Assembly: GCA_949130495.1 (NCBI GenBank)
Contig: OX422221.1
Location: 147,593,405-147,657,404 of the forward strand
Direction: 5' to 3'
Source: Sambucus nigra
Taxonomy: Eukaryota; Streptophyta; Magnoliopsida; Dipsacales; Adoxaceae
Length of the DNA: 64,000 nucleotides
Made by a program: the position numbers and the translations under genes. The notes under the pieces are model-generated. The model was not told where the DNA came from. It did no database searches and saw only the letters and a list, made by a program, of their open reading frames with translations. Positions 10,680 through 22,636 of the stretch are shown piece after piece. Every line of letters begins with the position of its first letter. Position 1 is the stretch's first letter.

Positions 10680-10688
10680 CTATAAAAG
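10680..10688 (+). promoter_or_regulatory. TATA box upstream of the Harbinger plus-strand ORF
   Basis: CTATAAAAGG lies about 35 bp upstream of the ATG at 10721. If it is functional, the 5' UTR would be only about 10 nt, with an A-rich start context. Confidence 0.45.
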
Positions 10689-10720
10689 GGGTAAGTTAGA
10701 AAGTTTTCAGTCACCAAAAA

Positions 10721-11356
10721 ATGACCTCACATAAGAAAGGAAAAAAATTGATAAGTGATTTTTACGATGGTTGGGAGAAAGTAGAAGATTTCCTGTCAAA
10801 AATTTTGATGACAAATCTCGGTACCTACGTCAACCCGTCTGATATAACTTGGTATGGTGAGAAAAGAAAGTTCGAGAACAAGCCCATCGACACAAGTAGT
10901 CCATTTCCTGACTACGTTGGTCATGTGATATTTTACCCACCGTCTAAATCTGAGGGTAAGCTTCCGACTGTTTCTGAAGGTTACACAATGTGGCCGCATT
11001 TGTTTAACAGGAGATGTGATCTTGAAGTTTGTTGTAGATGGCATGGATTGCGAGTTCCACAAGCAAGGTCGACCATACACTGGAATGACATGTCAAAGCA
11101 AGACGAAGTTGTCCATCTTTTGAAAAGGGCAATCCAACAAATGGAACGTCGTCTACACCGCGTCCATGTAAAAAAATTATTTCAAGAAAGACATTGTCAA
11201 TCCATTTTACATACCCAGAAGTTTGTGCCAAGAAAAATGTCCATGTTCAAGAAAATGTGGTTTGGTTTAAATTCTAATATTTCAAGTATTCCATTTTCAT
11301 GTAGTATGACATGTACGTTAATACTTCAAGTATTCCATTTTCATCTTCAAATATAA
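10721..11356 (+). CDS. Unrecognised ORF in the left arm of the Harbinger element
   Basis: This 211-codon frame opens with a lysine-rich start (MTSHKKGKK) and contains a mixed-composition region with a Trp/Cys-containing middle (WPHLFNRRCDLEVCCRWHG). After codon about 170 it becomes AT-rich and low quality, so the true end is perhaps near 11230 or in a lost exon. It faces toward ORF1 (convergent). It matches neither Harbinger protein that I know. It could be captured host sequence or a third element gene. The good TATA placement argues that it was once expressed. No function is proposed. Confidence 0.4.
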   Translation: MTSHKKGKKLISDFYDGWEKVEDFLSKILMTNLGTYVNPSDITWYGEKRKFENKPIDTSSPFPDYVGHVIFYPPSKSEGKLPTVSEGYTMWPHLFNRRCDLEVCCRWHGLRVPQARSTIHWNDMSKQDEVVHLLKRAIQQMERRLHRVHVKKLFQERHCQSILHTQKFVPRKMSMFKKMWFGLNSNISSIPFSCSMTCTLILQVFHFHLQI

Positions 11357-11572
11357 TGACAATGGCGTATTATAAAAACATCGGGGATTTTATAAATGAG
11401 TCAATTATAGTATTAGATACCACATTAAAAATAATTTCCCAAAAATTGGCCACACTAACTTAGCCTATAATATAATATCATAATCAGAATACAACATAGG
11501 TAGACAAGGTTTTCCGATCAGTTAGGTGTGCATTACAGAATAACATTCAAAATATAGATCTAAAAAGTGGGA

Positions 11573-11761
11573 TTAATTCCCATATAGCTTGTTCAGAGCC
11601 CAACTCTTCACAAATGCCTCCTTCGTGATACCCATGAAGACCCAGGCCAGTCCTTGATCCGCCTCAAACATACCAAGCAAACACAACATATCATTTTCAC
11701 TCAATTTCATTGCATCAAGGCGATCAAGAATGTCCTGCCATTTGACATGCTCTATGGTGCT
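11573..11761 (-). pseudogene. Harbinger ORF1 (Myb/SANT-like), C-terminal piece
   Basis: This minus-strand frame ends with TAA at 11573-11575 and encodes the tail typical of Harbinger ORF1, with short leucine-rich helices (ILDRLDAMKLSENDMLCLLG). It continues, in frame, the exon that stops at 42003 on the other side of the Athila insertion. The 5-bp target duplications at the two junctions are gtgct (11757-11761) and gtgtt (42003-42007). Confidence 0.8.
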
Positions 11762-12235
11762 TGATAACTCTTTATTTGTGTCTTCCTTCAGTTATGGATT
11801 TGGAATGTCGCTACGGTCAAACTTCAAGTATCAAAATTCCTGGAATTACCTACAAAACTTGTTAAAAATTCAGTATCGTGGCAAATTCGGGTATCAATCC
11901 AATTTCTAGTGTTGAAACTGTAATCGTGAAAACTTGCAAGTCCAATTTTTATTAAAAATCTTTTTGTGTTTTTAAAATTTTTCTTTAATGTATTTTTTTA
12001 TATATTTTAAAAACAATTTTCAAGGGAGGAAACGGCAATTTATGCAACTAAAATGACTATGAAAAATGAGAAAGTAATCTAGTTGAGAATTTATGAGAAG
12101 AAACAAGAGGTGGGATTACATCGCGTAGTCAATTTAATTTAAAGTCCTAATCATTCAATTGAATAGTTCGAAATAATATTGAGTTTAAAATTTAACTCTC
12201 GTTACAATCCTAAATTTAATTTTATATTTTTCAGC

Positions 12236-13200
12236 TGAGAAGAGTGCCTTGCGTTCAAATAAGGAAGTTATTTAATTAAACACAGTTTTTATCACTTAAG
12301 TCCTAAACATGCATCTATATGTGATTAAATACGATAATGAAAACATGCAATAACACATATATGAGGAAAAATACCCCAAAGGGGAAAAACCTTTTATTTT
12401 CACAATAATTTTCTAAGAAAACGGCTTACACGGATTACAATGAAAATATATGACACAGAAATACCCTCGGGTGTCGGTTCTGTTGTCAGCGAATGGAACT
12501 ATCCCTCTCCAGTAGGGCAACATTGAAGAAGAGAGAGGCTTACTCACAAATTACTCCAGATGAGTAATTGATCCTCTTGAAGGTTTAAAGATTCGCACAC
12601 ATATATGGGAATGGTTTTGTGAATCAAAAAAGGTTTAGAAAACCTTAAAAAGTGAAGTCTTATTCTTGGCTGTTTTCGCAGAATTTTGAGATTGTAGAAA
12701 GATTAAAAAAAACGTGTAGAAAGCGATCAGATATTTATACGAAAATCGAGGTGGCAGCTCGTTCGAACGAGATAGCCATGTCGCTCGAACGAAGGAAAGA
12801 AGTCGTTCGAACAAGATCGCGCGACATGCCTATCTCGCGTGAACGACTTTCAAAGTCGTTTGAGCGAGCTCGTCGATCGATGCCATTCGCTTCTACACTT
12901 AGAAAAATTCTACTTTTGATAAAAAATTAAACCATATTTCAAAAATAATTTTCAAAAACATTTCCCAAATATTTATGCAAATATTTAAAGCTCCAATAAA
13001 ACATTTTACTGATAGAGAGTAGTGGAGTAGTGGGAATGAGCTGAGTAGCACGTCGCATGAAGCATGATGCACGTGAAGATAATGGATGCATTGAATTCGG
13101 ATAAAGTCCGTCGAGGATGATCGTGTTGACGTGCCGAATGTAGCGGTATCAGACATATGAACTGTGATCTGGGAGAAAAACAGAAAATTATGCCCTTACA
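12236..13200 (-). repeat. 3' LTR of copia B (965 bp)
   Basis: It pairs with 19981-20978. It is about 33 bp shorter, because a segment near the inner end of the other copy (around 20935-20965) is missing here. It holds a palindrome array at 12757-12890 and, on the minus strand, a TATA box (TATAAATA) at 12732-12739. Confidence 0.9.
12757..12890 (-). repeat. Palindrome array upstream of the copia TATA box
   Basis: It includes the perfect 14-bp palindrome CTCGTTCGAACGAG (12758-12771), further GTTCGAAC and GCTCGAAC words, GATCGCGCGA and an inverted repeat CGACTTT-C-AAAGTCG. In the direction of transcription the array ends about 20 bp before TATAAATA. The same array occurs at 20508-20625 in the other LTR. 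Confidence 0.8.
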
Positions 13201-13216
13201 AATCTCCCCCTATGCC
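13201..13216 (-). other. Polypurine tract of copia B
   Basis: On the minus strand GGCATAGGGGGAGATT abuts the TGTAAGG start of the 3' LTR. Confidence 0.8.
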
Positions 13217-14742
13217 TATGCCGGTACATAGATAAAAAATCAGAATTATGCAATCAAATGACATACAAGATAATATCCCCATTAAACCCTCAAACTGAGA
13301 ATACTAAATGACATGTCTTCCAAATCTATAGCTCTCCTGTATCTTCCAAAGCTTTTCTCATCGGGGTGTGTAATCAAATAATGAGCAATTTGTACCTACA
13401 CACATGAGATAAAGCAAATACCCGTGACAAGCAACATATTGAAATATAATGATATGCAAAATTGATGATCAATTAAGCCCAAGAAAATCATTCATGCAAC
13501 AACCAAACACCAAAATAATTCTCCCCTATAATTCTTCTCCCCCTTTTTATGATGTCCCAAAATAGACAGATATGAGAAGCAGAAATGAATGCACATGGAG
13601 AATGACACACGGGAATAAACTGCTATTTTTTTATTTTTTAAAATTTTTCACACATAGTATACAACAAAGAATCACACCATGAAAGATCACAAAAATAACC
13701 AAGTCAATGATAGCGAAAATGAAGGGGTGTGATCAAATTCAATAGGAAAATCAATGCATACAAACATGACATATGTGCACGATGAATATCGGATACTCCT
13801 AACGAATGAACTCAAAGTCTTCCTTTAGTGTAAAAAAAGGTGGTAATATGAGACATTGACTCAATCAAATCAACAAATCAAATCTCAAAGTGATTTCCAC
13901 ACCAATAACGTCCAAAACTGTTTCATGCTTTTTCAGGACTTTCAAGGAAGTGCAAACCCGTTTATATTCTCCAACCAAACTCCCTCAAATTTTTATTTTG
14001 AATAGAGGCTTTCTAAATTCTCAAACTTTGGAGAATTGATGGTGAAACCTAATGGCCCATATTTGGCATGAATTACTTTTTATTGCCTCTACATTTTTTT
14101 TCTCGGAGCTCTTTTAACCTCTTTGGACCTCGGATAATAAAATTCCTCAATTTTTTAGGACCTTTTGAGCGGTGGCTTTTGCGCAAAGAATAGATAATTA
14201 CCTTTCGCAGCCCCTCCCCGTTCTTAAACAAACACTCAGTCTCACTGCATTCCAATCTTGTCAAGTTTTATCGCATATTGTTAGTTGTATAGACATAATT
14301 GAGATAGAAACACTCAAGCCAACATGTGATAGACAAGTACAATAATCAAATAAAGCCGTGCATGTGTGCAATAAAGGATATAGGAGTCAAACATGTAGAA
14401 AAGATATCACTAATCACATCTCAAAGACTCCAAGCAGTGTAATGCACATGGATGAAATGATGTAGCGTCTCAAATCTCTATCAAACAGTCACATGAATAA
14501 ATGGAATGAAATTGTGACTTGGCTATCTTAAATGTTCATCCATAAAAGGTGCAAATAAAATACAAAAATCTTTTTTGAATTTAAAAAAAAAAAAATTTAA
14601 ATCTTTTTGTATGTTTTTTTTAAAAAAATAAAGAATTAAATATTTGTACAACAAAGCAATAATACATATAAAACAGACTAGCAATGGGAAGCATGTTATA
14701 TGAACATGAAAAAGCATCCTATCCTAGACACATACCAACCCC
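13217..14742 (-). other. Non-coding 3' region of copia B
   Basis: About 1.5 kb lies between the pol stop and the PPT. SIRE-type elements may carry an envelope-like frame here; I see only a short, lysine-rich frame at 14264-14073, without recognisable features. It is probably untranslated or too decayed to read. Confidence 0.55.
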
Positions 14743-17700
14743 TCAGTCAACTGTGCAAATCCCCAAAGACTTCCTAAGACTCTCAAATCTAAGGGCATCT
14801 AAAGGTTTTGCGAAAATATCGGCTAACTGATGGTCGGTGGGAACAAAACTCAGGGATACGACTTTCTCCTCAACTAACTATCGTCTAAAGTGCTCACGAA
14901 TCCTGATGTGCTTTGTGCACGAATGCTGGACGGGATTGCGGGATATGTGTATCGCACTCGTGTTATCACAAAAAATGGTCATGGTGTCCTGTGAAATCCC
15001 ATAATCCTCCAGCATCTGCTTCATCCACAAGAGCTGCGTGCAACAACTCCCGACGGCTATGTACTCAGCCTCCGTAGAGGACAAAAAGATGGAATTTTGC
15101 TTCTTGCTCAGCCAGGAGACAAGAGCAGAACCAACATAAAAACACCAACCAGAAGTTCTCCTACAACCATCTACATCCACGGCCCAATCGGCACCTGAAT
15201 AAGCGAAGAAACGGTCATCAATATCAAAGGAATACCAAATATCGTGTGAGAGAGTCCCACTCACGTATTTAATAATACGTTTTAGAGCAAGTAAATGTGA
15301 CTCTTTTGGGGACGCCTGATATCGCGCACAGACTCCAACATTAAAGGATATGTCGGGACAACTGGCAGTCAAGTAGAGAAGACTACCTATCATACTCCGA
15401 TCTAAGGTTTGCTCTACGTCCTTGCCTGAAGTGTCCTTACTAAGCTTGGTAGTGGTACTCATTGGTGTACGTGCATGCTTAGCGGAGTCTAACCCAAATT
15501 TCTTCACTAGGTCTCTAGCATACTTGGATTGGGAGATGAACATCCCATCCTCTAGCTGATGAACCTAGAGAACAAGGAAGAAAGTTAGCTCACCAACCAT
15601 GCTCATCTCAAACTCACTTTTCATCTCCTCTTCAAAGTGATGAGCATGTTGAGAGCACGTGGATCCAAGGACTATGTCATCCACCTAGACCTGGGCAACC
15701 AAAATAGCACCGTCATCTCTCCTAATGAACAACGTCATATCAACTCCCCCTCTCTTGAAGCCACAGGCTAAGAGAGAGGAAGTAAGCCTCTCGTACCAAA
15801 CACGGGATGCTTGCTTCAAACCATACAAGGCTTTCCTCAGATAGTAGACGTGCTCCGGGTACTGAGGGTCTTCAAACCCTTTTGGTTGTTCTACGTAAAC
15901 CTCCTCATGTAGAATGCCATTCAGAAAGGCACTCTGGGCATCCATCTGATATAACTTGAAGCGCAGATGACATGCGATGGCGAGAAGTAGACGGACGAAC
16001 TCAAGCCTCGCAACAAGAGCAAATGTCTCCCCAAAGTCTACACCTTCTATCTGTGTGTAGCCTTGAGCGACCAACCTAGCCTTGTTTCTGATTATGGTAC
16101 CATTTTCATCCATTTTATTCTTAGCAATCCATTTGGTACCTATCAAATTTGTCTCACTAGGTCGGGGGACAAGTTCCTAGACATTATTCTTTTTAAACTG
16201 AAGCAACTCATCCTGCATAGAAGATATCCAGTGTTCATCCTTGAGTGCTTCTTTATGGTTCTCGGGCTCGACTTTGGACATGTAACAAAACTGGAGGACA
16301 ACGTTCTCTAGATGAGCACGAGTCTTAACCCCTAGAGTGGGATCACCAACAATGGCAAAAGGGTCATGACTCTTGCGAACCCAAGAGGGTGTATCCCCTA
16401 ACACAGGATTAGGGTACACAGAGTGTGGGTGAGGTACAAGTAAATCACTGCTAGAAATATCCTCAACCTCACACTGAAGTTTAGAATCAATAAACGCCGA
16501 AGGTTCGTCATCTTGCACGGTGACGTTTATTGATTTCGTAATCTTAGAGCTCTTCAGGTTAAAAACTCGGTACACTCTACTATTCGAAGAATATCCCAGC
16601 AGTATTCCCTCGTCGCTTCGGGAGTCAAACTTTCCTAATTGCTCTCTATCCCATCGGATGTAGCATTTACTCCCAAAACACGGAAATATGCAAGGTTGGG
16701 CTTCTTACCAGTCCACAACTCATAAGGTGTCTGAAGTGTGTGTGGACGCAGATAAGACCTATTCATCGTGTGGCATGCAGCAGACACTGCCTCTGCCCAA
16801 AATCTTCAAGAAACTTTATGACCAAGAAGCATAGATTTGGCCATCTCCTGGATCGTTATATTCTTTCTCTCAACAATCCCATTTTGCTGAGGAGTCTTCA
16901 CAGCAGAAAACTCATGTTTGATTCCAAGTCTATCACAATAAAAATCTACCTTTGCGTCCTTAAATTCAGTGCCATTATTACTAGGTATCCTGTTAATAGT
17001 GACTCCGTGTTGATTTTTCAGGACACGACACTTGGTCGTTAAAAACTCTACAGCATCGGATTTCTCTCTCAGAAAACCTACAATGGAGTATCTGGAGAAA
17101 TCATCCACGATCATGAGGATATGCCTCTTACCACCCAGACTCTCGGTACGAGTGGGACCCATAAGATCCATGTGTATAAGCTCAAGAACACGAGAGGTGG
17201 TAATGGAATGAAACTTCCTATGGGGATTACGAATTTATTTTCCCAACTGACAGGGTCCACAAACCGTCGAAGTTGGCTTTCCAAGAGATGGTAAGCCACG
17301 TACTAGGTACTTTTTAGCTAAGCGAGTTAGATCTATAATATTTACGTGACCTAGACGTTGGTGCCACAGATCCATAGGAGTGATCGTGGCATTGTTGCAG
17401 ACAAGTGATGATGTGGGCTCAGTCCCATAGCAATTATCCTTTATCCTTACCCCTTGTACTAAAAGTTTACCGGCTTGATTATAGACCTTACAAGCGTCCC
17501 GATCAAACTTTACGGCAAAGTCAGCGTCGCACAGCTGGCTAATGCTGAGAAGGTTTGCTTTCAAACCTTTTACATACAAAACATTTTCTAGCTTAGGAAA
17601 TCCAGGCAACTCGATAGTAGCACATCCTACAATGCTAGACTTGCTCCCATCTCCAAAGGTGACTCTGCCATCCTGATAATCCTCAAGAGATGTAAACAAT

Positions 17701-18481
17701 GAGGCATCACCTGTCATATGTCTGGAGCACCCACTGTCAAAATACCACTGTGAGGTATTATGTGTTTTGAGAGCGACATGAACAACAAAGGCCTTTTTTA
17801 TCTTTCTTAGGTACCCAAGAAGTGGTGACCTTTTGTTTGCCTTTGTTGTTGTTATTTTAGCTGGAATGTGAAAGCATTCACTGATGGCAAAGACATCCGT
17901 CGGAATTCATCCATCAAACTTTGAGACGTTGCAGCTAAAAACTCGACTCTCTCTCTCAAACAGGTGAAATCATCAGTATGCTGAGGTGGAGCAGTAGTAC
18001 GTCGTGTCCGACCCATACTATAACAAAACTCCTTGAGGTGTCCTTTTCTTTTGCTATAAGTACAAAAGAACACAGTCAAAGGGGGACCTTGGTTTGCTTT
18101 TCTTGGTCGAATTCTCCTTCGAGGTCTTTGATTATGGCCATAAGGAGTAGTAGTAAACTTAGGAACTGGTCCAAGTGCAATTTGGTACGAGGAGGCACCA
18201 TCATAACCTATTCCTTTCCTATCACCAAAACCTAAAGCGGGGCCGAGGAGCATCTTTCCCATTTTCCCAGATCTGTCCTCGATTTGTACCTTGACTTCCC
18301 GTGCTCTCTCCAGATCATGAGTAAGCTGGGCAATAAGGGCTTCAAGTTTCTTTCGAGTCTCCATGGAGGAATGAAGCTCACTCGTAAGACTAGCCACTTG
18401 TTTAGTCAAGTCCCCTCTCTCTTTCTCAATACAACTCTCTCTCTCTCTCTAAACAAACTCTCTTTCTCAATACTGGAAGAT

Positions 18482-18525
<44 letters not shown>

Positions 18526-19873
18526 GGTGGTGTAAGTGGAGGACTCTCTCTCTCTCTCGCTTTTCTTAAATCTTCCTCTAAACAGGTGATCTTAAGGACT
18601 AATGCTTTGTTACGCTTTTTAGTTTTAAATGACTCAGAATATAACTCAGCATAGGCGCGTTGAATATCACTCTCGCTCTCACTTGAGTCATCCTCCCCCT
18701 CACTTACATCGATCTCACTATCGAGGTGTCCCTGTGATGCAGCATCCTCATCGTCGTGAGGAATACTAGAAGAACTCACATGACTAGCCATGAATGCGGT
18801 GAAGTTACACTCATGCGGTGACTCGACTCCAGAATCAACCGACTCGACCTCACTGTCGTCACTAAGGGTAGCATTAAGGACAACTTTGCCCTTTTCTCTG
18901 TTCAGCCTAGTAGCACACTCAAAAGCTCTATGACCTCTATCGTCGCACTCAAATCATCTCTCACTTTCTTTCTTAGGAGTATCTTTAAAATCTTTTTCAT
19001 TTTTCTTTTCAAACTTATTTTCTTAAATTTATTTTTATCTTTAAAATTACCATTTTTCTTGAATTTGAGAATCCTCTTGAAATTTTTTGCAAAAAGAGCC
19101 AAATCATCTAAGTCAAAATCACAATCCGAATCTGACGTGTCAGTCTCTCTCTTTCTAGATGACTCTACCTTCTTTCTTGCCGGCCCCTCACTCTTTCTCT
19201 CTTGGGCATTAAGTGCCATTCCCTTGTCTTTAGACTTAATAGTTTTAGGGAATATATCAATTTCATATGTTTGCAAGTCTCCTACAAGTTCCTCCAATTT
19301 TAGTGTATTTAAATTACCCATAGAATTTAGCACAGTGAATTTAGGGATAAAACGCTTAGGCAGATAGCGAAGAATCTTTTTAACAACTCTAGCATTAGGA
19401 ATATGTTGAACAAGATTAACGCTAGTATTAACAATGTCAGAAAGCCTAGCATAAAAATCATCAAAACATTCAGTCTCATGCATGGCGATGGTTTCAAATT
19501 GAGTTGTCAAATTTTGCAATTTAGACTCTTTCACAACATTAGTTCCTTCATGGGTGAGTTGTAAAACATCCTATGCCTCTTTTGACGTGGTTCACGTCAT
19601 TATGCGTTTGAACTCATCAGGTGTGACAGACCCAGAAATAGCACTTAGACCCTTAGAATTAAAAGATGACCATTTATATTCTTCTTCACTCCAAGTAGTG
19701 ACAGGTTTTAAATTCGTCACATTTTCAACAGTGATGGAGGGAGGAGTCCACCCTCTTTCTACCAAAATCCAGACACATTCATCAATAGCTTTTAATGCAG
19801 ATCTCATACGGGCTTTCCAATATGCATAGTTTGTCCCGTCAAAAACTGGCATTTTATTATATAAGTTCTCCAT
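14743..19873 (-). pseudogene. gag-pol of copia B
   Basis: Gag starts at 19873 (MENLYNKMPVFDG). The zinc knuckle near 18940 has lost its first Cys and is frameshifted from the upstream gag. A charged Asp/Glu-rich and coiled region follows (18790-17850). Protease has DSGCSRHMTGD at about 17740. The GAG-pre-integrase H-H-C-C part lies at about 17390-17240. Integrase keeps its first Asp (MDLMGP) and its Glu (TPQQNGIVE), but the second catalytic Asp is Asn (SNNGTEF). RT runs from about 16160, and its YVDD box reads stop-VDD at 15687. RNase H ends at 14743 (TGA). Stops occur at about 19592, 17235, 16177, 15685 and 15565. Confidence 0.85.
18480..18532. repeat. (CT)n microsatellite inside copia gag
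   Basis: A run of CT dinucleotides, preceded by shorter CT runs at about 18437-18450 and followed by one at 18545-18560, sits in the coiled region of gag. It corresponds to Arg-Glu codons on the coding strand (RERESPP) and has expanded, disrupting the frame. Confidence 0.9.
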
Positions 19874-19967
19874 AATGAACACACTCGTTTTCAAAAATCA
19901 ATTTTTTAGAAAATTGATATCTTAGAAAAAAAATTCGAAAAATTACACGGTAAAATTGTGTAATGGC

Positions 19968-19979
19968 TCTGATACCAAT
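19968..19979 (-). other. Primer binding site of copia B (initiator tRNA-Met)
   Basis: On the minus strand TGGTATCAGAGC follows the 5' LTR end by one base. It is the complement of the 3' end of plant initiator tRNA-Met, the usual primer for copia elements. It is not a tRNA gene. Confidence 0.95.
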
Positions 19980-19980
19980 T

Positions 19981-20978
19981 TGAGAAGAGTGCGCTTACGT
20001 TCAAATAAGGAAGTTATTTAATTAAACACAGTTTTTATCACTTAAGTCTGGAGCATGCATCTATATGTGATTAAATACGATAATGAAAACATGCAATAAC
20101 ACATATATGAGGAAAAATCCCCCAAAGGGGAAAAACCTTTTATTTTCACAATAATTTTCTAAGAAAACGACTTACACGGATTACAATGAAAATATATGAC
20201 ACAGAAATACCCTCGGGTGTCGGTTCTGTTGTCAGTGACTGAAACTATCCCTTTCCAGTAGGGCAGTAGTGAAGAAGAGAGCGACTTCCTCACAAATTAC
20301 TCCAGATGAGTAATTGATCCTCTTGAAGGTTTAAAGATTTACACACATATATGGGAATAGTTTTGTGAATCAAAAAAGGTTTAGAAAACCTTAAAAAGTG
20401 AAGTCTTATTCTGGGCTGTTTTTGCAGAATTTTGAGATAGAAGAAAGACTTTAAAAAATGTGTAGAAGGAGATCAGATATTTATACGAAAATCGAGGCGG
20501 CGGCTCATTCGAACGAGATAGCCATGTCGCTCGAACGAAGGACATAAGTCGTTCGAACGAGATCGCGCGACATGCCTATCTCGCGCGAACGACTTTCAAA
20601 GTCGTTTGAGCGAGCTCGTGGATCGAGGCCATTCGCTTCTACACTTAGAAAAATTCTGCTTTTGATAAAAAAATTAAACCATATTTTAAAAATAATTTTC
20701 AAAAACATTTCCCAAATATTTATGCAAATATTTAAAGCTCCAATAAAACATTTTACTGATAGAGCGTAGTGGAGTAGCGGGAATGAGCTGAGTAGCACGT
20801 CGCGTGAAGCATGATGCACGTGAAGATAATGGATGCATTGAATTCGGATAAAAGCCGTCGAGGATGATCGTGTTGACGTGCCGAATGTAGCGGTATCAGA
20901 CATATGAACTGTGATCTAGGAGAAAAACAAAAAATTCCTAGAATCTATCCCGGACATTTATAAAATTATGTCCTTACA
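19981..20978 (-). repeat. 5' LTR of copia B (998 bp)
   Basis: It matches 12236-13200, including the palindrome array (20508-20625) and the minus-strand TATAAATA at 20478-20485. Differences between the copies by eye are mostly transitions. Confidence 0.9.
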
Positions 20979-22133
20979 TCAACAATTAAATCGGGAATAG
21001 TCACAACATAAAAAAATAAGATTCACACTCGTTTCAATAAAATATCCGCTAAGATTAATTTATTAAACTTTATACGAATCTTTGAATTGCACACACAGAA
21101 TTAATATTTTAATTTAAGAATAATACTTATCTCTAAGTGAAATCCAAAAATCAAATATTAATTTGCACCATTAATTTATTAACTCTCGTTACATAAATTA
21201 ATGTGTGATTTTTCCCAATTTAATTAGCCTAGAACACATCAATGAATCATTATTCAAATAAAACAACTCAACATACGCGTTTCATCCCACCCCTTGAATG
21301 AGGTGTTTAGCAAAACATGATTAAAATTTTAGTACAAGCACAATTAACAAACAAGAATTAAAGAGAAAGAGTAAGAAATACGATACGCAATAATTTCTTG
21401 AGTCAATCGTGTGCATGAACACGTATCCCAAACTTATCACAAAATCTGACTGGATTACAAAACTAAAAGTAAAAAATAAACCTACAAATTTTTCTAGAAC
21501 AAAAACTATATTTTTTTTGTATTTTTCTGACTATTTTTTCTACCCTCTTTTTTTTCTTTTTGTGTCTCTCCGTTCACTCTCTCTATCTGTGTTCTTTTTT
21601 TTATGCTGAGAGAGAGAGAGTCCTCTAAATGAGTTGCCATCCCCTTCTTTTCAACATCCACGAATTCATTTGGTTGGAGAGATTTTTATGGGATTTTCTT
21701 GGCTTGGGTTTGACTCCGATATTGCTGGGATTTGAGATGGGTATTTGGGCTGAGTTGGATCGGGTTTAGGTGTTGGCAGATATGGAGGCGGTGGTTCCGG
21801 GTTTGGGCGTACGTTGGGCTCGCGGGTTGTGTAGTGGCTGGGGCACGCCGGGTTACGGGTTGCGACGAGAGGGGCGCCGACGGGGTTCGCCGGTTTTGGG
21901 CTGGCGTGAGGTTGCCGAATGGGGCTGGAATGCAGAAAGTGGCAGGGGAGTCGCGCCGCCGGCGCTGCTGGGACGCCGCCGGGCAGGTGGGTCTCCGGCT
22001 TGGGATAGTGTTGCGGGTTTGGCTCGGGTCGGGAATGGAGGTCTCAGATATGGGTATGGTTTTTTTTTTGTTTGGTGAATTGGTCTTTTGGTAATGAAGA
22101 TGGGGGATGAGAGAGAATCGTGGAGTTGTATCA

Positions 22134-22483
22134 TAGCATCCGTAGTGGGGGAGTCTGACGAAAGGTAGATCTAACAAATGAAAAGGGATTTTTACCTTTT
22201 TCTCTACTTAGTCTCTTCCTACGAACAACATTAGTTCGTAACTCAAATATATGATAAAAATAATTATTTATACTTCCTACGCACTTTATTTGTTCGTAAG
22301 AATTTTCTATGAACTTCAGAAGTTCGTAGGAACCCTTTACAAATTCAGTAAGCAATTTGTAACTTTAGAGAACCACTACAAATCGACGAACGGAATTTGT
22401 TAACTTATCCCCACCACTGCAGACATCCGAGTTTGTAAATATGCAAATTATGTTGGCAGTTAGCATCCCCATTGTGGATGCTC
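22134..22483. mobile_element. Tourist-like MITE in the Athila 3' LTR (350 bp)
   Basis: The other LTR copy lacks this segment (empty site around 33847-33855). Ends are imperfect inverted repeats, tagcatccgtagtgggg at the left and, on the complement, gagcatccacaatgggg at the right. The empty site reads TTA; the filled copy has tca on the left and tta on the right, fitting a 3-bp TTA duplication of the PIF/Harbinger type. It has no coding capacity; repeated TTCGTA words lie inside. Confidence 0.7.
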
Positions 22484-22586
22484 TTAGGAAAGATGATGAG
22501 TAGTGATTGTCCGTGTGTGGGTGTACGGTAGTAAGGTGTGAGGGTGAGGAGTTGTGTTGTGTGTATTTTGTACTCCTAAAAAATGA

Positions 22587-22636
22587 CACAATAATATATA
22601 TATATATATATATATATCTATATATATATATATATA
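22587..22636. repeat. (TA)n microsatellite
   Basis: An AT dinucleotide run within the Athila 3' LTR, interrupted once by CT. The corresponding tract in the 5' LTR (33958-34050) is expanded and is where the Helitron-like element sits. Confidence 0.95.

Larger units (their letters stand above)
12236..20978 (-). mobile_element. Ty1/copia retrotransposon B, SIRE/Maximus-like
   Basis: A complete minus-strand element of 8.7 kb. The LTRs open TGAGAAGAG and close CCTTACA on the + strand. Target duplications are tcagc (12231-12235) and tcaac (20979-20983). Primer site, gag, protease, integrase, RT, RNase H and PPT are all present in copia order. The long gag with a charged coiled region after the zinc knuckle, and about 1.5 kb between pol and the 3' LTR, suggest the SIRE/Maximus group. 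Multiple stops and frameshifts make it inactive. Confidence 0.9.

Noticed and set aside
14073..14264. Envelope-like gene in the 3' region of copia B
   Set aside because: The only frame is 63 codons, basic, without a membrane span or signal peptide; it does not support an envelope-like protein.
19968..19979. tRNA-like words (TGGTATCAGAGC, TGGCGTCGTTGCC)
   Set aside because: They are primer binding sites next to LTRs, not tRNA genes; no cloverleaf surrounds them.
21686..22177. Long frames on both strands in the GC-rich block (and its copy at 33420-33855)
   Set aside because: They are inside LTR copies, overlap each other on both strands and show no family motif; kept only as a composition finding.
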